From Pseudanabaena sp. UBA1465 (lineage in GTDB: Bacteria; Cyanobacteriota; Cyanobacteriia; Pseudanabaenales; Pseudanabaenaceae), in NCBI GenBank assembly GCA_002325645.1, contig DCSN01000199.1, positions 14,799 to 23,857 of the forward strand: a stretch of DNA of 9,059 bases. The letters are read 5' to 3'. Shown piece after piece: positions 6,390 through 9,059 of the stretch. The notes beneath the pieces are model-generated. The model worked only from the letters and a program-made list of their open reading frames with translations, was not told where the DNA came from and did not search any database. Numbering within the stretch: position 1 is the stretch's first letter; every line of letters begins with the position of its first letter. The position numbers and the translations under genes are program-made.

Positions 6390-6664
6390 GCAGTTTAAAT
6401 TGGCAACTACAACCATTACGCAGTTTTTGGCAAGGTGTAAATTGGGAAAATCAACCACTTGCCCCAACCATCGGCACTCAAAATGGTGACAGTTATCCGA
6501 CCTTAAGTTTCATGATGTCTGTGAGGCAATATTTTCGAGCAATTTCTTGGACGGGAATTCCCGAAATTGCTGTCACAACTCATGAGCCTACACCCAGTAA
6601 CGCGATCGACGAAAGCAACGAAACTCTGGAAAATTTTCTAGATGATATTTCTAAGTTTTTTTAA
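6386..6664 (+). CDS. Small conserved-context protein of the PSII assembly cluster (92 aa, Slr0145-like by position)
   Basis: I recognise no domain in this 92-residue protein. The correct start is ATG at 6386, overlapping the upstream stop by 4 bp, with GGAG at 6372-6375 about 10 nt upstream. The frame is open further upstream (to 6320), but that part only shadows the V4R gene. The sequence has an aromatic N-terminal region (LNWQLQPLRSFWQGVNWENQ), a central hydrophobic segment with FMMSVRQYF, and an acidic C-terminus (ESNETLENFLDDISKFF). There is no signal peptide, no clear membrane helix and no cysteine. Coupling to the V4R gene suggests the two products act together. By position it corresponds to slr0145 in Synechocystis, a match I remember only by gene order. 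Confidence 0.75.
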   Translation: MSSLNWQLQPLRSFWQGVNWENQPLAPTIGTQNGDSYPTLSFMMSVRQYFRAISWTGIPEIAVTTHEPTPSNAIDESNETLENFLDDISKFF

Positions 6665-6818
6665 GAATTAATATAGTTAGATTTTGTGCTGTGACATACT
6701 GCCAATTCTCACTATTAATCATTACTTAACTAACCACTGCTTAAATTCAGTCTTAACATCTACCTGTTGCTACTTTCTTTAGGAAATTAAAATCTCAATA
6801 ATTCTCACTGTAAGAACT
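6665..6818 (+). other. 154-bp intergenic region with a repeated 10-mer
   Basis: This gap between the small protein and the phycobilisome-like gene has no coding potential that I can support. It contains the 10-mer AATTCTCACT twice, at 6704-6713 and 6800-6809, the second just before the downstream start codon. No good hairpin terminator and no convincing promoter is seen. It is AT-rich and may hold an internal promoter or leader. Confidence 0.45.
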
Positions 6819-7277
6819 ATGATTCCGAAGATACAAGAACTAATTAACCAAGCGCAGGATCGTTATCTTGCATCGGATGAGCTTGGACTCATGGAAAGCT
6901 ATGTGAGTTCCTTACCCGATCGCCTCAAGCTTTATAAACTGATCCGCGATCGCGAAATTGACATCTTACAAAGCGTCGCCGACCAAGTGCAATCAGAGAT
7001 CCCCAGTATAACTGTCGAAGATTTAGAAGTTGGGATCAAGAATCTCATTCTAGTTCTACGATATAGCTCGATGGCGATGTTGTTGAATGATGAAAATTTT
7101 TTAAAGGAAAGACTGCTCAACTGGTTGGAAGGAATCATGGCTATGCGAGACATGCACCGACTCAACGATACTCTCTACAAATTACTCAATCAAGTATTGC
7201 GTCAACAGTTTAGCCCTAATCAACTAGCTCTACTCCAGCCTTTAATTACTGCCGCCCAAGTCACGCTAATTTACTAG
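6819..7277 (+). CDS. Phycobilisome-subunit-like protein lacking the bilin cysteine (Slr0146-like by position)
   Basis: A 152-residue, all-helical protein. The segment EDLEVGIKNLILVLRYSSMAMLLND (67-91) followed by FLKERLLNWLEGI resembles the core of phycocyanin/allophycocyanin subunits, where a pattern like CIRDLDYYLRYATYAMLAGD then ERVLNGL occurs. The position of the conserved chromophore cysteine is Gly72, and the protein has no cysteine at all, so covalent bilin binding by that route is not possible. R81-Y82 of the LRY motif is kept. The N-terminal region (ASDELGLMESYVSSLPDRLKLYKLIRDREIDIL) could match the first helices of the globin-like fold. A scaffold or antenna-contact role in PSII assembly is inference. 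The following V4R gene begins 13 bp after its stop. The RBS is weak. It holds a HIP1 copy at 6946. By gene order it matches slr0146. Confidence 0.75.
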   Translation: MIPKIQELINQAQDRYLASDELGLMESYVSSLPDRLKLYKLIRDREIDILQSVADQVQSEIPSITVEDLEVGIKNLILVLRYSSMAMLLNDENFLKERLLNWLEGIMAMRDMHRLNDTLYKLLNQVLRQQFSPNQLALLQPLITAAQVTLIY

Positions 7278-7290
7278 GAGACTAACTACT

Positions 7291-7947
7291 ATGATTTCTG
7301 TCGCCGACCTCATTAAAGAAAATCGTATACCTGCCAATTTCTTTGATTACAATGCCTATATCAAAGGCGATCTCGAAATTGGCTTACTCGAAAATCGTCG
7401 AGGCGATCGCCTATTAGCAGTTCCCGACACTCTGATATCTTCTCTATATGCAGGTTTAGCCAAAGAAACAGGACAAGCCTCTAGACTAGTGCTTTTTAAC
7501 TGTGGCAAGTGGTGGGGCAAAAATTTCTATACAAGATTTACTGAATCCCTTGAAGAATATTATTGTCAGACCCTCGCCGAAATGGACATGGTTACCTTCA
7601 TTCAAAGCTTGAAGGAATGTTGGAAAACTCATGGATGGGGAACCTTTGATTTTGATCCTCAATATCAAGCCCAAGGATTTGTCTTTGTAAAAACCTATAA
7701 TTCTCCCTATGTCCGCAAAATTGAAGGTAATACATTACCTACAGGATATTTAGAAGCAGGTATTCTCACTTCATTTTTTACCCGCTTAACAGGACGGGAA
7801 TTACTAGCCGTTCAAACCAATTGTGAGTCTTTAGGCGCTAGTAACAATACTTATATCATCGGTTTACCAGAAAGATTGCAAATTGTCGATTCATTTCTTG
7901 CTGAAGGGTTGGAACATGAAACAATTTTGCAAAGAATCCTCAAATAA
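7291..7947 (+). CDS. Second V4R-domain protein (Slr0147-like), PSII assembly operon
   Basis: A 218-residue paralogue of the V4R gene at 5709-6389 with the same layout: a hydrophobic/charged N-terminal half, a Trp-containing block (ECWKTHGWGTFDFD, 109-122), then the V4R core GFVFVKTYNSPYV (129-141), AGILTSFFTRLTGREL (156-171) and TNCESLG (176-182). Of the three V4R-region cysteines in the first paralogue only Cys178 is kept; the others align with Gly152 and Asn186. The two may therefore differ in ligand. From memory it corresponds to Slr0147. The RBS AGGAG (7276-7280) overlaps the upstream stop codon and sits 10 nt before ATG, so it is clearly coupled to the phycobilisome-like gene. The stop lies inside the terminator inverted repeat. 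It contains a HIP1 copy at 7403. Confidence 0.88.
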   Translation: MISVADLIKENRIPANFFDYNAYIKGDLEIGLLENRRGDRLLAVPDTLISSLYAGLAKETGQASRLVLFNCGKWWGKNFYTRFTESLEEYYCQTLAEMDMVTFIQSLKECWKTHGWGTFDFDPQYQAQGFVFVKTYNSPYVRKIEGNTLPTGYLEAGILTSFFTRLTGRELLAVQTNCESLGASNNTYIIGLPERLQIVDSFLAEGLEHETILQRILK

Positions 7948-7987
7948 AAAAGAAACCTGCCAAAGGCAGGTTTCTTTTTTATTTGAG
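7939..7987. terminator. Perfect 23-bp bidirectional terminator between converging PSII-assembly genes
   Basis: The left arm 7939-7961 and right arm 7965-7987 are exact reverse complements around an AAA loop. The arms hold A6 and T6 runs flanking a GAAACCTGCC/GGCAGGTTTC core, so a U-tract follows the GC-rich stem in either direction. The left arm contains the last codons and stop of the V4R gene (stop 7945-7947), and the right arm ends one base before the pam68 stop codon (7989-7991). Confidence 0.95.
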
Positions 7988-7988
7988 A

Positions 7989-8492
7989 TTACTTTTTAGA
8001 TCCTTGATTAGCTTTGACAAGCTGCTTCTGAGACTTCCAAGCTTCTCTTAAGTATCCAAAATTCTTTTTAAACTCTTCGTTGCCCCACCAGCTACCAATG
8101 CGACCTTCATCCCAAGAGGCAGAAATAGCACCATAGCTAAGACCAACAACTCCCAGACCTAAAAACAACATGCTAACTAAAACTACTGCGGAAGTAGGCA
8201 GGTCAACTATGTGTCGGCTAACCAAAATATAGCTAACTACAAATGTCGCAATACCTAAACCTGTAGGAATCCCGCAAAATAGAGCAGCGCGCCGAATAAT
8301 TCGACGATTAACCTCCTCAGGGATGCCTAGAGGATCATTTCGTTTAGGAATTGGGGTTGAACTTATTTTTGTTTTCGGACTACTTACATTCGCAGAAACT
8401 GGAGCTACAGGCGCTTTTTTCGGCTCCTTAGCTTTAGCTTTTTTACTACGATTATTTGGCTCAAAAGGGATGCGCTCGGTCGTCTTACTCAT
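7989..8492 (-). CDS. pam68: PAM68-family photosystem II assembly protein
   Basis: A 167-residue membrane protein. The N-terminal 55 residues are basic and rich in Lys, Pro, Ala and Ser, probably disordered and stroma/cytoplasm-facing. NDPLGIPEEVNRRIIRRAA (52-70) leads into two transmembrane helices (about 69-92 and 100-123), followed by the PAM68 hallmark YGAISASWDEGRIGSWWG (120-137) and a basic C-terminal helix. PAM68 family members (Sll0933 in Synechocystis, PAM68 in Arabidopsis) assist early PSII assembly and chlorophyll insertion into CP47, in association with ribosomes. Fittingly, the gene lies directly downstream of rpsO on the same strand, 66 bp apart. The RBS GAGGAAC (minus strand, 8497-8503) lies 4 nt before ATG counting from its 3' edge. 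It converges on the V4R-containing cluster. Confidence 0.93.
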   Translation of the reverse strand: MSKTTERIPFEPNNRSKKAKAKEPKKAPVAPVSANVSSPKTKISSTPIPKRNDPLGIPEEVNRRIIRRAALFCGIPTGLGIATFVVSYILVSRHIVDLPTSAVVLVSMLFLGLGVVGLSYGAISASWDEGRIGSWWGNEEFKKNFGYLREAWKSQKQLVKANQGSKK

Positions 8493-8527
8493 TCTTGTTC
8501 CTCATTGGCGCTAAAGAAATAGGTAAC

Positions 8528-8552
8528 GTCAGCCTCGCTTTGCGAGGCTGAC
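8528..8552 (-). promoter_or_regulatory. 11-bp perfect hairpin between rpsO and pam68
   Basis: GTCAGCCTCGC (8528-8538) and GCGAGGCTGAC (8542-8552) pair perfectly around a 3-nt loop. The hairpin begins 6 nt after the rpsO stop and ends 35 nt before the pam68 start. On the minus strand it is followed by GTTACCTATTTC, which lacks a proper U-tract. It may be a partial terminator, an attenuator, or an mRNA 3'-end stabiliser or processing site that sets different levels of the two products. Confidence 0.7.
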
Positions 8553-8558
8553 ATATTA

Positions 8559-8828
8559 CTAGCCCCTTACACCCAAGCTTTGGATGAGTTGCTTGTAATG
8601 GGCGCGATCGTGGTTACGAACATAAGCAAGTAAGCGCTTACGTTGACCAATGATTTTGAGCAAACTACGGCGAGATGAGAAATCTTTAGGATGCAGCTTG
8701 AGGTGAGTGGTCAACTGGTTGACGCGCTCACTAAGCAATGCAACCTGCACATCAGAGGAACCTGTGTCGGTAGGATGCTTTTGGTATTCGGAGAAAATTT
8801 CGAGCTTGCGTTCTTGCAAAAGTGCCAT
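8559..8828 (-). CDS. rpsO: 30S ribosomal protein S15
   Basis: An 89-residue protein, the standard bacterial S15 length, when started at the ATG at 8826-8828 (MALLQERKLEIFSEYQ). It binds the 16S rRNA central domain and is an early assembly protein of the 30S subunit. Typical blocks are HPTDTGSSDVQVALLSERV, LTTHLKLHPKDFSSRRSLL and GQRKRLLAYVRNHD, covering the helical rRNA-binding surfaces. A longer in-frame reading from 8876 would begin with TTG and adds 16 residues not found in S15, so I reject it. No Shine-Dalgarno sequence precedes the ATG, which is compatible with structure-dependent control. The gene is followed by a hairpin and then pam68. Confidence 0.96.
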   Translation of the reverse strand: MALLQERKLEIFSEYQKHPTDTGSSDVQVALLSERVNQLTTHLKLHPKDFSSRRSLLKIIGQRKRLLAYVRNHDRAHYKQLIQSLGVRG

Positions 8829-8957
8829 GATGAAAACTTGAACGTGTTTTGAGGTGGACGTGACTAATCCCGACAATCAACGCACTTAGGAGTTAGAGAG
8901 CGAGTTCCCAACCTCACGATTGGGCATTCCTAGTTATTGCCATTCCTGGAGTTGCGC
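8829..8957 (-). promoter_or_regulatory. rpsO 5' leader with possible pseudoknot (candidate S15 autoregulatory element)
   Basis: The 129-nt region upstream of rpsO has no ORF I can support. In the mRNA sense it forms a hairpin CCCAA-loop-TTGGG (plus coordinates 8907-8911 with 8920-8924). Its loop contains TGAGG, complementary to CCTCA at plus positions 8850-8854, 22 nt before the start codon. That arrangement is an H-type pseudoknot. Bacterial rpsO leaders are commonly autoregulated by S15 through varied structures, including a pseudoknot in E. coli. The complementarity is short and could be chance. Confidence 0.35.
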
Positions 8958-8963
8958 CACTTT

Positions 8964-8986
8964 TCTATAGCAAATATTAGCAAATA
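8964..8986 (-). promoter_or_regulatory. Candidate rpsO promoter with extended -10 and two phased repeats
   Basis: On the minus strand TGCTATAGA (8964-8972) matches the extended -10 pattern TGnTATAAT at seven of eight defined positions. It overlaps two direct repeats TAGCAAATA (plus strand, 8968-8976 and 8978-8986) spaced exactly 10 bp, one helical turn. No good -35 hexamer is visible at standard spacing. Transcription from here would give a leader of about 130 nt. Confidence 0.35.
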
Positions 8987-9059
8987 CATTGTTATAGATA
9001 GATCGACTGCCTAGGCGGTTTCCGTTTCTCAGTAGTCTCTGAGTAGGATGTATTGCGAT

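Noticed and set aside
8829..8876. N-terminal extension of S15 by 16 residues (open frame from 8876)
   Set aside because: The extension would start at TTG and adds residues absent from S15, whereas ATG at 8828 gives the standard 89-residue protein.
9028..9045. CTCAG/CTGAG inverted repeat near the right edge
   Set aside because: A 5-bp stem without other context is expected by chance.
8934..9059. Minus-strand frame open from the window edge (about 42 codons), possibly the end of an upstream gene
   Set aside because: The translation shows no recognisable protein pattern, and the stretch overlaps the likely rpsO promoter. It is short enough to be open by chance.

Overview
The window looks like chromosomal DNA of a filamentous or unicellular cyanobacterium, perhaps of a Pseudanabaena-like lineage, though the genus is only a guess. 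The cyanobacterial assignment rests on nine copies of the HIP1 octamer GCGATCGC, a RbcR/Ycf30-type LysR regulator, a PAM68-type photosystem II assembly protein, V4R-domain proteins and a phycobilisome-subunit-like protein. No rRNA, tRNA, CRISPR array or transposase is visible.

Left part (1-2893): hisC (histidine biosynthesis, minus strand) is followed by a divergent, strikingly AT-rich pair. The minus-strand gene resembles BsaWI/CCGG-family restriction endonucleases but appears to have lost its catalytic acidic and lysine residues. The plus-strand gene is an HNH nuclease with an N-terminal SANT-like region. No methyltransferase is present. No HIP1 copy occurs between 978 and 3598, and the pair looks like an acquired or decaying defence island inserted between housekeeping genes.

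Middle part (2894-4987): rbcR (minus) and an unnamed plus-strand gene are divergent, only 19 bp apart. The unnamed protein has a Roadblock/LC7-like N-terminal domain, a long Asn/Ala/Pro/Gln-rich linker and a compact C-terminal domain. It ends in a strong terminator hairpin.

Right-centre part (5102-7987): a plus-strand cluster encodes a [2Fe-2S] ferredoxin with adrenodoxin-like cysteine spacing and a C-terminal extension, a V4R protein, a 92-residue protein overlapping it by 4 bp, a cysteine-free phycobilisome-subunit-like protein, and a second V4R protein. This matches, from memory, the photosystem II assembly proficiency (Pap) operon of Synechocystis 6803 (slr0144-slr0152), with the ferredoxin moved to the front and the distal genes absent from the window. 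A perfect 23-bp inverted repeat terminates it and also terminates the converging gene.

Right part (7989-9059): pam68 and rpsO lie in the order rpsO then pam68 on the minus strand, separated by an 11-bp hairpin without a U-tract. A leader of about 130 nt upstream of rpsO has a possible pseudoknot. PAM68 is itself a photosystem II (CP47) assembly factor, so the right half joins two PSII assembly loci tail to tail, next to a ribosomal protein gene. The most novel leads are the apparently bilin-less phycobilisome-fold protein between two V4R proteins, the catalytically degraded restriction-enzyme-like gene, and the Roadblock-like partner of rbcR.
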